Origin: Mycolicibacterium agri
GTDB lineage: Bacteria > Actinomycetota > Actinomycetes > Mycobacteriales > Mycobacteriaceae
DNA: 53,585 nucleotides
Assembly (NCBI RefSeq): GCF_002553505.1
Contig: NZ_PDCP01000042.1
Location: 1 to 53,585, forward strand
Direction of reading: 5' to 3'
The notes under the pieces were generated by a model. It was given only the letters and a program-made list of their open reading frames with translations, searched no databases and was not told where the DNA came from. Of the stretch, positions 27,212 through 39,400 are shown in pieces; position 1 is the stretch's first letter, and the number at the start of each line of letters is the position of its first letter. A program made the position numbers and the translations under genes.

Positions 27212-30200
27212 CGGCCGGCGCTGGACGGCGGCTGTTATCAATCGATCTGCTGGATGGCGGCGAACACGCCCAACTCGATGACTGGGGCAACAAGGCAGTC
27301 CTGACACAGCCGAGGACAGCCTCGCAGTCGATCCCGGAGCTGTTCGCCGCCCAGGCCGCGCGCAACCCCGACGCGGTAGCGCTGACCTTCGCCGACGTCT
27401 CGATGACCTACCGCGAGCTCCACGCGCGGTCTAATCAGCTGGCGCACATGCTGATTGACCATGGCGCGCGCCCGGGTCAGCGGGTGGCGCTGCTGTTCCC
27501 ACGCTCGGCAGACGCGATCGTCGCGATTCTGGCGGTCCTGAAAACCGGCGCCGCCTATCTGCCGATCGACCCGGCCGTACCGGCGGCGCGGGTCGAATTT
27601 CTGATCGGTGACGCCGCGCCCATGGCCGCGCTCACCACGTCCGAATTGGCGGGCAGGCTCGACGATTTCGACCTTCCTGTGATCGACGTCGCCGACCCAC
27701 GCATCGGCGACCACGCGACCGATGATCTGCCCGCGCCGTCAGCCGAGGACGTCGCCTACCTGATCTACACCTCGGGAACCACCGGCAGGCCCAAGGGCGT
27801 GGCGATCACCCACCACAACGTGACCGAACTGATGCGGTCGCTGGGCGCCAGAATCGAGACGGCAGACCAGGTTTGGTCACAATGGCACTCGCTGGCGTTC
27901 GACGTCTCGGTCTGCGAAATGTGGGGCGCGCTGCTGCACGGCGGCCGACTCGTGATCGTGTCCGAGTCGACAGCGCGCTCACCGGAGGATTTCCACGCGC
28001 TGCTGGCCACCGAAAAGGTCACTGTCCTGAGTCAGACGCCGTCGGCGTTCTATGCTTTGCAATCGGCCGACGCCGTGCAGCAAGAGCAGCGCGGTCAACT
28101 CGAACTCCAGACGGTGATCTTCGCGGGTGAGGCGCTGGAACCGGTGCGTCTCGCCAAGTGGATGAGCAACCACCCGCGCTTGCCGCGCCTGATCAACATG
28201 TACGGCACCACCGAGACGACGGTGCACGCGTCGTTCCGGGAAATCGTTGCCGCCGACGCTGAATCGACAGCCAGCCCCGTCGGCGTGCCGTTGGACCATC
28301 TCGCGTTCTTCGTGTTGGACGGGTGGCTTCGGCCCGTGTCGCCCGGAGTGGTAGGAGAGCTGTACATAGCCGGTTCCGGCGCGGGCTACGGCTATGTGGG
28401 ACGGGCCGGTCTGACGTCGTCGCGGTTCGTGGCGTGCCCGTTCGGAGGACCGGGCGCCCGGATGTATCGCACCGGCGACCTGGCTCGCTGGAGCGACGAC
28501 GGAGAGCTGATCTATCTGGGGCGCTCCGACGATCAGGTGAAGATCCGCGGCTACCGCATCGAACTCGGTGAGGTGCAGGCGGCGCTGGCGAGCTGCGAGG
28601 GAGTCGATCAGGCCGCGGTGGTCGTCCGTGAAGACCGACCCGGCGACAAGCGCCTGGTGGGCTACATCACCGGGTCGGCAGACCCGAGCGAAATTCGGAC
28701 AGCGCTCGCCGAAACGCTTCCGGCGTACATGGTTCCGGTCGCGGTGGTCGCGTTGCAGGCGCTGCCGTTGACGGTCAACGGCAAGCTCGACAAGCGCGCA
28801 CTGCCCGCACCGGAATACCAGAACGCCGACCGATATCGCGCCCCGGCCAACGAAGTCGAGAAGGTCCTGGCCGAGATCTACAGCCAGGTCCTCGGGCTGG
28901 AGCGCGTCGGTGTCGACGAATCGTTCTTCGAACTGGGCGGCGACAGCATCCTGTCGATGCAAGTGGTGTCGCGTGCGCGCGCCGCAGGCGTGCTGTGTCG
29001 TCCGCGCGACATCTTCGTCGAGCAGACGGTGTCCCGGCTGGCACAGGTGGCCCGGGTGACCGACGGCGCGGCCGCAGGCGCGCACGACGACGGCGTCGGA
29101 CCTGTGGTGGCCACGCCCATCATGCGGTGGCTGCAGCAGATGGACGGCGCGGTCGGCCAGTTCAATCAGTCGGTGGTTGTGCAAGCCCCCGCCGCCGTCG
29201 CCGAAGCCGACGTCGTGGTGTTGCTGCAGGCCCTCATGGACCGGCACGCCACCTTACGGATGCGCGTCGAAAACGACGGCGCCGATGCGTGGGCGATGCG
29301 GGTGCCCGAGGCGGGATCCGTGCGCGCAGACGAATGCCTGCACGTCGTTGACGCGTTGTCCGATGCGGCGCTGGTGCAGGCACGTTCCCGGTTGAACCCG
29401 TCGGCGGGCGCGATGGTGTCCGCGGTGTGGGCGACAGAGACGAATCAGCTGGCGCTGATCGTTCACCACCTCGCCATCGACGGCGTTTCGTGGCGAATTC
29501 TGTTGGAAGACCTCAACATGGCGTGGGCCCAGCTTCACCGCGGGCAGCCAGTGTCGTTGTCAGCCGGCGGCACCTCATTCGCGCGCTGGTCGCGGCTGCT
29601 GGCCGATTACGCGCAATCCCCGCACGTCGTCGAGCACGCCGACACCTGGCGCAGGGTGACGACGATCCCGGCTGCGCTGCCGGCGGTGCGCCCGGAGCGT
29701 GACACGTATGCCAGCGCCGGACATTTGTCGATGGAGCTCGATGGCGAGACAACGCGCATCCTGCTCGGCGATGTACCAGCGGCATTCCACGCCGGCGTGC
29801 AAGACGTCCTGCTGGTCGCATTCGCGTTGGCGCTGGCGGAATTTCTGGGCGAGCACACCGCACCGCTCGGTATCGACGTGGAGGGCCACGGGCGTCACGA
29901 GGAACTCGGTGACGACGTGGACTTGTCGCACACCGTGGGCTGGTTCACCACCAAGTATCCGGTCGCGCTGAACGTCGGTGGACTGTCGTGGGGGCAGGTC
30001 GCAGCAGGCGAGGCAGCGCTTGGCGCGGTGCTCAAGCGGGCCAAGGAGCAGCTGCGCAGCCTGCCGGACGGCTTCACCTACGGGCTGTTGCGGTATCTCA
30101 ATCCGGAGGTCGACCTGGATGGGCCCGATCCTGCGATCGGGTTCAACTATCTGGGGCGGCTGGGCGGCTCGGCTGAACTCTCCGACGATCTGTGGCGGAT

Positions 30201-30440
30201 CAGTCAGCAGGGTTTGACCAGCGCAGGCGCGGCCGCCGCAGCGGTGGCGATGCCGCTGATGCACACGCTCGACCTCAACGCGGGCACCATCGAGGTCGGC
30301 ACCGAGCTTCGCCTTCAGGCGAATTGGACGTGGGCGCCGTCGGCCCTGGACCACGAACAGGTCAGCCGTCTGAACCGACTGTGGTTCGACGCGCTGACCG
30401 GCATCTGCGCACACGTGCGGACCGGTGGGGGCGGGCTGAC
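25960..30440 (+). other. NRPS module 3 (split between two proteins): C3 / A3 - T3 - E2
   Basis: C3 (NRPS1) is of the type following epimerisation (LPLTPLQQGLFFH, NHHIVADGWS). A3 (NRPS2) reads D-V-C-S-I-A-M-V-H. Its NMYGTTETTVH end is Thr-like, but position 239 is Cys (codon 27913-27915) instead of the nearly universal Trp, and 236 and 301 also differ from the Thr code. E2 has VHHLAIDGVSW and EGHGR, so residue 3 should be D. Confidence 0.72.
27182..27227 (+). repeat. Imperfect 23-bp tandem duplication at the NRPS1/NRPS2 junction
   Basis: Bases 27182-27204 and 27205-27227 align with 17 of 23 identical and no gaps. The copies encode MTADVGR (end of NRPS1) and MTAGAGR (start of NRPS2). Because 23 is not a multiple of three, the second copy shifts the frame and produces the TGA stop and overlapping ATG. 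Confidence 0.8.
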
Positions 30441-33400
30441 CCCGTCCGACATCGCACCGGCCCGACTGACCCAGCAGCAGATCGACGAGCTGTCCGCTGA
30501 CCAGCGGATCGCCGATGTGCTTCCGCTGACCCCGGTTCAGCACGGCTTGCTGTTCCACGCCAGCGCCGCGGAGAAAGACGAAAACGACGTCTACGCAGTG
30601 CAATTGGCGTTCTCCATCACCGGGCACCTGAATCATCACCGCCTGCGCGATGCGGTGGATTCCGTGGTCGCTCGCCACCCCAACCTGGTGGCTCGGTTCT
30701 GCTCGCAGTTCGACGAGCCGGTGCAGGTGATCCCGGCGGACCCCGCGCCGGCGTGGCGATATGTCGAACTCGATACCAACGGTCGCGGCCCCGATGCACA
30801 GATAGCCCAGGTGTGCGCCGCCGACCGCGCGGCAGTCGGCGAACTTTCAGACCAACCACCCTTCCGGGTGGCCGTGATTCGCATCGGCGAACACGAGCAT
30901 CGGTGCGTGTTCACCTTCCACCACATCGTCATCGACGGTTGGTCGCTGCCCATCCTGCTGCGCGAGATCTTCGCCAACTACTACGGGCATCAGCTGCCGC
31001 CGCCCGTGCCGTACCGCAACTTCGTCGCGTGGCTGGCCGACCGCGACACAGACGCCGCCCACGCCGTTTGGCGTGACGTGCTTGCGGGCTTCGGCAACCC
31101 GACACTGGTTGCGCCACAAGGCCGGTTGCGTCTCGGGCAGCGAGCCGTCGCCTCGTTCCGGGTGCCGGAAGAGGCTACGCGGTCGGTCGGCGAGCTGGCA
31201 CGCTCGCTGCACACCACCGTCAACACGGTGCTGCAGGCCGCATGGGCCCAGCTGTTGATGTCGATGACCGGACAGCGCGATGTCGCGTTCGGCGTTGCGC
31301 TCTCGGGCCGACCCGCCGAGGTCGCCGGCTCCGAATCAATGGTCGGGTTGATGATCAACACCGTGCCGGTGCGGGCGAACAGCACGTCGTCGACCACCGT
31401 CGCGGAACTGCTTGATCGGCTGCAAAGCGCATACAGCGACACCCTCGAGCATCAATACCTCGCGCTCAACGACATTCACCACATCACCGGTCACGATCAG
31501 CTGTTCGACACACTGTTCGTGTACGAGAACTATCCGATCGACGCCGCGATGTCCGGGGACGACGGGCTGGTCATCTCCGACGTCAACGCCCGTGAGAACA
31601 ACCACTACCCGCTCGCGGTGATGGTCCTGCCCGGATCCGAACTCGGCCTCCGCGTCGAATTCGACACCGATGTGTTCGACGCGGCCGATGTGGATGCTCT
31701 CGTCGCCCGCCTGCAGCGGATTCTCGCGGCGATGACGGCCGATCCCGAGCGGCGCCTGTCCTCGATCGATCTGCTGGATCGCGACGAGCTCGTCAGGCTC
31801 AACTCGTGGGCCAATCGAGAGGTCTTGACCCAGCCGAGGACGCCGGTGTCGATTCCGGCGGTGTTCGCCCAGCAGGTGGCTCGCACCCCAGAAGCGGTCG
31901 CACTCACGTTCGCGGGCCGCTCGATGACCTATCGCGAGCTCGATGAAGCATCCGATCGATTGGCGAACGTGTTGGCCGCCAACGGCGCTGCGCCCGGCCG
32001 GTCCGTGGCCCTGTTGGCGCCGCGGTCGGCGGACGCGATCGTAGCGATCTTCGCGGTGCTCAAGACGGGCGCGGCGTATCTGCCGATCGACCCGGCGGTG
32101 CCTGCCACCCGGCTGGAGTTCATGCTCGCCGATGCCGCGCCGGTCGCGGCGGTGACGACAGCGCAGCTGCGTACCCGCCTCGCGTCAGCCGACGTTCCGG
32201 TCATCGAGATCGACAAGTGCGCCGTCGACGACGCGGCCGGCCCTGAGCCGGTCGGACCGTCGCCGGACGACATCGCCTACATCATCTACACCTCCGGCAC
32301 CACGGGCGTGCCGAAAGGCGTTGCCATCACGCACGCCAACGTCACCGCCGAACTCGAGACGTTGCCCGCCGGCCTACCCTCGGGACCGGGAACCACGTGG
32401 TCGCAATGGCATTCGTTGGTTTTCGACGTGTCGGTGTGGGAACTGATGGGTGCCCTGCTGCACGGCACAAGGCTGGTGATCGTGCCCGAGGCCGTGGCGG
32501 GCTCACCACAAGAGCTTCACGACCTGCTCGTCGCCGAGAAGGTCGACGTCATCTACCAAACCCCTTCGGCGGCACGGATGTTGGCGCCGCAGGGTCTGGA
32601 ACGCGCCGCACTGGTGGTGGCCGGCGAGGCCTGCCCGGCCGAGGTGGTCGAGCGGTGGGCGCCGGGCCGGACGATGATCAATGCCTACGGCCCGACGGAG
32701 GCGACGATCTACGCGGCGATCAGCGCACCGCTAAGCCCTGGACAGGGTGCGGTGCCGATCGGTTCACCGGTGCCCAACGGTGCGACGTTCGTCCTCGACC
32801 AGTGGTTGCGGCCGGTGCCCCCCGGGGTGGTCGGTGAGCTCTACCTCGCAGGCGAGGGTGTGGGCGTCGGTTATGTGAACCGGTCCGGGCTGACGTCCAC
32901 GCGGTTCCTCGCATGCCCGTTCGGCGGCCCGGGCTCACGCATGTATCGCACTGGCGACCTGGTGTATTGGGACGCCGACGGCCAGCTCGTCTACCTCGGT
33001 CGCGGTGACGAGCAAGTCAAGATCCGCGGATACCGCATCGAGCTGGGCGAAATCCAGACCACGATGAACGCACTCGACGGAGTCGAGCAGGCGGTCGTGA
33101 TCGCCCGCGAGGACCGGCCGGGCGACAAGCGGCTGGTCGGATACATCACGGGCACCGCCGACCCCGGCGCGGTGCGCACCGCACTCGCCGAGAAGCTGCC
33201 CGCCTACATGGTGCCCGCGGCTGTCGTGGTGATCGATGCGCTGCCGTTGACGGTCAACGGCAAACTCGACAGGCGCGCCCTGCCTGCGCCGGAATTCTCC
33301 GACGCAGGCGGCTATCGCGCGCCGAGCACCGCGATCGAGGAGATCCTGGCCGGGATCTACGCCCAGGTACTGGGTTTGGACCGGGTGGGCGTCGACGACT

Positions 33401-36400
33401 CGTTCTTCGACCTCGGCGGCGATTCGCTGTCTGCGATGCGGGTCATCGCCTCGATAAACGCCGGACTCGACGCCCGGCTCGGCGTGCGCGTCTTGTTCGA
33501 GGCGCCGACCGTCGCGCAGTTGGCGACGCGCGTCGCGGCCGGCGACGAAGCCCTCGATCCGCTGGTGGCGACCGAACGGCCGGACGTGGTTCCGCTGTCA
33601 TTCGCCCAGAGCCGGTTATGGTTCCTCGACCAATTGCAGGGACCGTCACCGGTCTACAACATGCCTGTCGCGCTGCGGCTTTCAGGTCACCTCGACGCCG
33701 ACGCCCTCGGCGCCGCACTCAGCGATGTGATCGCCAGGCACGAGAGCCTGCGCACCGTGTTCCCCGCGGTCGACGGAACACCCCGGCAGCTGGTGCTGCC
33801 CGCCGAGAGAGCCGACTTCGGCTGGCGGGTGATCGATGCCACCGCCTGGACACCCGAGCAGCTGGACGACGCGATCGGCGAGATCGTGCGCCACCCGTTC
33901 GGCCTGGACTCCGAGATCCCCTTGCGGGCATCGCTTTTCACCGTCGCCGAAGACGAACACATCTTGGTGGCCGTCGCCCACCACATCGCCGCTGACGGCT
34001 GGTCGATCACCCCGTTGGTGCGGGACCTGAGCCTGGCCTACGCGAGCCGGTCGACCGGCCGCGCGCCCGACTGGGCTCCGCTGACCGTGCAATACGCCGA
34101 CTTCACCCTGTGGCAGCGGGCGCAGTTCGGTGATCTCGACGACAACAGCAGCCGCATCGCCGCTCAACTCGCCTACTGGCAGGAGGCGTTGGCTGGGCTA
34201 CCGGAACGCATCCAGCTGCCCACCGACCGGCCCTACCCGCCCGTCGCCGATCAGCGCGGCGCGACGGTATCGGTCGAGTGGCCGGGCGAACTCCAGCAGC
34301 GCGTCGCTGACGTGGCCCGTGAGCACAGCGCGACGAGCTTCATGGTGATGCAGGCGGCTCTGGCCGTGCTGCTCTCGAAGATTGCCACCAGTTCCGATGT
34401 GGCGGTGGGCTTCCCGATCGCCGGGCGCCGCGACCCTGCGCTCGACGACCTGGTGGGCACCTTCATCAACACGCTGGTTTTGCGGGTCGACCTGGCAGGC
34501 GACCCCACCGTCGCCGACGTGTTGGCTCAGGTCAGACAGCGCAGCCTGGCCGCCTACGACCACCAGGACGTGCCGTTCGAAGTGCTTGTCGAGCGGCTGA
34601 ACCCGACGCGCAGCCGCACTCACCACCCGCTGGTGCAGGTGATGCTGGCCTGGCAGAACTTCGCGGGGCAGGAAACCCCAACGGCCGGACTCGCGCTCGG
34701 CGACCTGCAGGCCACGCCACTGCCTGCAGACACCCACACCGCACGCATGGACCTGACGTTCTCGTTGGCGGAACGGTGGACCGACGCCGGACAGTGCGCC
34801 GGTATCGCCGGGACGGTGGAGTTCCGCACCGACGTGTTCGAGGCGAGCACCATCGAGGCGTTGGTGCAGCGGTTGCGCCGCGTGCTCGACGCGATGGTCG
34901 CCGATCCGCACAAGCGGCTGTCGTCGGTTGATCTGCTCGACGACAACGAGCGGGTCCGCCTCGACGACTGGGGAAACCGTGGGGTGCTCACCGCGCCGGT
35001 GCCCCCGTCGCTGTCGATCCCGGCGATCTTCGCCGAGCAGGTCGCGCGTGCGCCCGAAGCGGTTGCGGTCCGCTCCGAAGCTCTCTGTGTGACCTACCGG
35101 GAACTAGACGAAGCCTCGAACCGGTTGGCGCACACGCTGATTGAGTACGGGGCTGGCCCGGGGCAGCGGGTGGCCGTGTTGCTTCCCCGGTCCGCCGAAG
35201 CGGTCGCCTCACTGCTGGCGGTGTTGAAGACGGGGGCGGCGTATGTGCCGATGGACCCGGCGCATCCGCCCGCGCGGATGGACTTCATGTTGGCCGACGC
35301 CGCTCCGGTGGCCGCCCTCACGACAGAGGCTCTGGCCGACCGCTTCTCCGGATCCGGTGTCGCGGTCATCGATGTCAACGATCCCAACATCGCGGGCAAA
35401 CCGGCTTCGCCGTTGCCGGGACCGTCGGCTGACGATGTCGCGTACCTGATCTACACGTCCGGAACGACGGGCAAGCCCAAGGGCGTCGCGGTCACGCATC
35501 GCAATGTCACCCGGCTGTTGGCGACGTTGGACGAAGATCTGCAGCTGTCTACGAAACCCGTTTGGTCGCAGTGCCATTCGTTGGCGTTCGACTTCTCTGT
35601 GTGGGAGATCTGGGGCGCCCTGCTGTATGGCGGCCGCGTTGTCGTGGTGCCCGACGCGGTGGTGCGTTCGGCCGCAGACCTGCGCGCGTTGCTGGCCAGC
35701 GAGCGGGTCAGCATGTTGAGCCAGACGCCGTCGGCGTTCTACGCGCTGCAGTCCGCCGACGCGGCCGACGGCGACGGCGAACTCGTGCTCGACGCTGTGG
35801 TGTTCGGCGGCGAAGCCCTTGAGCCGCAACGTCTCCGGGGCTGGTTGGACAAGCACCCCGAATCGCCGCGGTTGATCAACATGTACGGCATCACCGAGAC
35901 GACGGTGCATGCCTCGATTCGACAGATCGGCGCCGCCGATCTCGACGGCAGCGACAGCCCGATCGGTGTGCCGCTGGATCACCTGGCCTTCTTCGTGCTC
36001 GACGCAAACCTGCGCCAGGTGCCTGTGGGAGTGGTCGGCGAGTTGTATGTGGCCGGTGCCGGCCTGGCGTGCGGCTATGTGGGCCGGTCGAGCCTGACGT
36101 CGACGCGGTTCGTGGCGTGTCCGTTCGGCGGGCCGGGGGCCCGCATGTACCGCACAGGCGATGTGGTGCGGTGGGGCGCCGACGGCCAACTGCAGTATCT
36201 GGGTCGCGCCGACGATCAGGTGAAGATCCGCGGGTACCGCATCGAACTCGGTGAGGTCCAGGCGGCGCTGGCGAGTGTCGACGGCGTCGCGCAGTCGGCG
36301 GTGATCGCGCGCGAGGACCGCCCCGGCGACAAGCGGCTGGTCGGTTATGTGACCGGGACGGCGTCGCCGGCCGAGATCCGCGCCGCAATGGCCGCCAAGC

Positions 36401-39400
36401 TGCCCGGCTACATGGTCCCGGCCGCGGTGGTCGTTCTCGACGCGCTGCCGCTGACCGTCAACGGAAAACTCGACACCCGCGCCCTTCCGGCTCCGGACTA
36501 TCAGGAAAGCGACCACTACCGGGCGCCGAGCACCCCGACCGAAGACGTGCTGGCCGGCATCTACGCCCAGGTCCTCGGGCTGCAGCGGGTCGGGGTCGAC
36601 GACTCCTTCTTCGACCTCGGCGGGGATTCGTTGTCGGCGATGCGCGTCGTCGCGGCGATCAACAAGGCGTTGAACGTCGAACTGGCCGTGCGCACACTGT
36701 TCGAGGCGCCGACGGTTGCCGAGCTGGCGCCGCACGTCGACGCAGGCGGTCGCGGCCTCGACGCCCTGGTGGCGGGGGAGCGGCCCGCGGCGATTCCGCT
36801 GTCGTTCGCCCAGAGCCGGTTGTGGTTCCTCGACCAGCTGCAGGGGCCGTCACCGGTGTACAACCTCGCGGTCGCGCTGCAGCTGCACGGGCACCTCGAT
36901 GTCGAGGCGCTCGGCGCGGCACTCGGCGACGTGGTGAGTCGCCACGAAAGCCTGCGGACGGTGTTCCCGGCGCCAGACGGGATGCCGCAACAGGTGGTGC
37001 TAACGGCCGAACGGGCCGATTTCGGCTGGGAGGTCGTCGACGCCACCGGCTGGCCGGCCGATCAGCTGACCGAGGCGGTCGGCGCCACCGCTCGCTACCC
37101 GTTCGACCTCGCCGCCGAAATACCGTTGCAGGCGAAGCTGTTCCGTGTCGCCGACCACGAGCAGATCCTGGTCGCGGTCGTACACCACATCGCGGCCGAC
37201 GGGGTCTCGGTGGGGCCGCTGGTGCGCGATCTGGGCGTGGCCTATGCCAGTCGATCCGCGGGCCGGGCCCCCGACTGGTCGCCGCTGCCGGTGCAGTACG
37301 TCGACTACGCGCTGTGGCAGCGCGAGCAGTTCGGCGATGTCGACGACAGCCACAGCCGCATCGCCGCTCAGCTGTCCTACTGGCAGGATGCGCTGGCCGG
37401 AATGCCCGAGCGTCTCGAATTGCCAACGGACCGGCCCTATCCGAGCGTCGCCGACCAGCGCGGCGCCACGGTGGACCTCGACTGGCCCGCCGACCTTCAG
37501 CGGCGGGTGCGCGAGGTGGCCGTCGCACACGACGCAACCAGTTTCATGGTCGTGCAGGCCGCCCTCGCCGTGCTGCTCGCCACCCACAGCGCCAGCAGTG
37601 ATGTGGCGGTCGGCTTCCCGATCGCCGGACGCCGCGACCCCGCACTCGACGAGTTGGTCGGGTTCTTCGTCAACACCCTTGTGCTGCGGGTGGATGTCGC
37701 CGGCGATCCCACCGTCACCGAGTTGCTGGACCAGGTGCGCCACCGCAGCCTGGCCGCCTACGAGCATCAGGACGTGCCGTTCGAAATGCTTGTCGAGCGG
37801 CTGAACCCGATCCGGTCGCTGACCCATCACCCGCTCGTGCAGGTGATGCTGGCATGGCAGAACTGGCAGGACAGCGATCCGGCCGCCGATTTGGCGTTGG
37901 GCGACCTGCAGGTCGCGCCGCTGCCGGTCGACATGCACACGGCGAGGCTGGATCTGGCGTTCTCCATCGGTGAGCGCTGGAGTCCCGGTGGGGAACCGGC
38001 GGGTATCGGCGGCGCGGTGCAGTTCCGCACCGACGTCTTCGATGCGTCCACCATCGAGACGCTGCTCGACCGGCTGCGCCGGATCCTCGATCTGATGGTG
38101 GCCGATCCGGGGCGGCGGTTGTCGTCGATCGACGTGCTCGACCCGGCCGAGCACAGCCGTCTGGATGAATGGGGCAACAAAGCCGTTCTCGAAGCGGCCG
38201 CATCTGCCGCGCCGTCCGTAACGGAGGTGTTCGACGCTCAGGTGGCGCGGGTCCCCGACAAGGCTGCGCTCACTTTCGAGGGCCGGTCGCTGACCTATCG
38301 AGAACTCGATGAGGCCGCAAATCGACTGGCGCACATGCTGACCGAGCACGGTGCCCGACCCGGCGAAGTGGTTGCCCTGCTGCTGCCCCGGACCGATCAG
38401 GCGGTGGTGGCCATCCTGGCGGTGCTCAAGAGCGGCGCGGCGTATGTGCCCATCGACCCGGCCGTGCCTGCGGCCCGGCTGCAGTTCGTGCTCACCGACG
38501 CCAAGCCGATCGCCGCGATCACCACCGCGGATCTGGCCGACCGGCTGGATGCCACCGGTCTCACCGTTCTCGACGTCGACGACCCGCGCATCGACACCTA
38601 CCGCAGCGACGCGCTGCCGCCTGCACGGCCCGACGACATCGCCTACGTGATCTACACATCCGGAACCACCGGTGTGCCCAAGGGTGTGGCGATCACGCAC
38701 GCCAATGTGACCCAGCTGCTGGAGCATCTGGACGCCGGGCTGCCACCGGCCAGCACGTGGGCGCAGTGTCACTCCTTGGCCTTCGACGTCTCGGTGTGGG
38801 AGATCCTGGCTCCGCTGTTGCGCGGCGGCCGCGTGGTGGTTGTGCCCGACTCGGTGGTGCGTGCACCAGAAGACCTGCACGCGTTGCTGATTGAGGAACA
38901 CGTCGAGGTGCTCACCCAGACACCGACGGCGGTCGCGGCGATGAGCCCCGAGGGCCTGGAGTCGCTGACCCTGGTGACGGCGGGAGAGGCGTGCCCGCCG
39001 GAGGTGGTCGACCGATGGGCGCCCGGCCGGGTGATGATCAATGCCTACGGGCCGACCGAGACGACGATGTGTGTGGCCATCAGCGCGCCGTTGCAGCCCG
39101 GGCCTGGCGTCGTCCCGATCGGCTCGCCGGTGCCGGGCGCGGGACTGTTCGTGCTCGACGACTGGCTGCGGCCGGTCCCTGCAGGCGTGGTGGGCGAGTT
39201 GTATCTGGCAGGCCACGGCGTGGGTGTCGGCTACCTGGACCGGTCCGGCTTGACGGCGTCGCGTTTTGTGGCATGCCCGTTCGGGGGGCACGGCGAGCGG
39301 ATGTACCGCACCGGCGACCTGGTGCGGTGGGGCGCCGACGGGCAGCTGGAGTACCTGGGCCGGGCCGACGAACAGGTCAAGATCCGCGGCTACCGCATCG

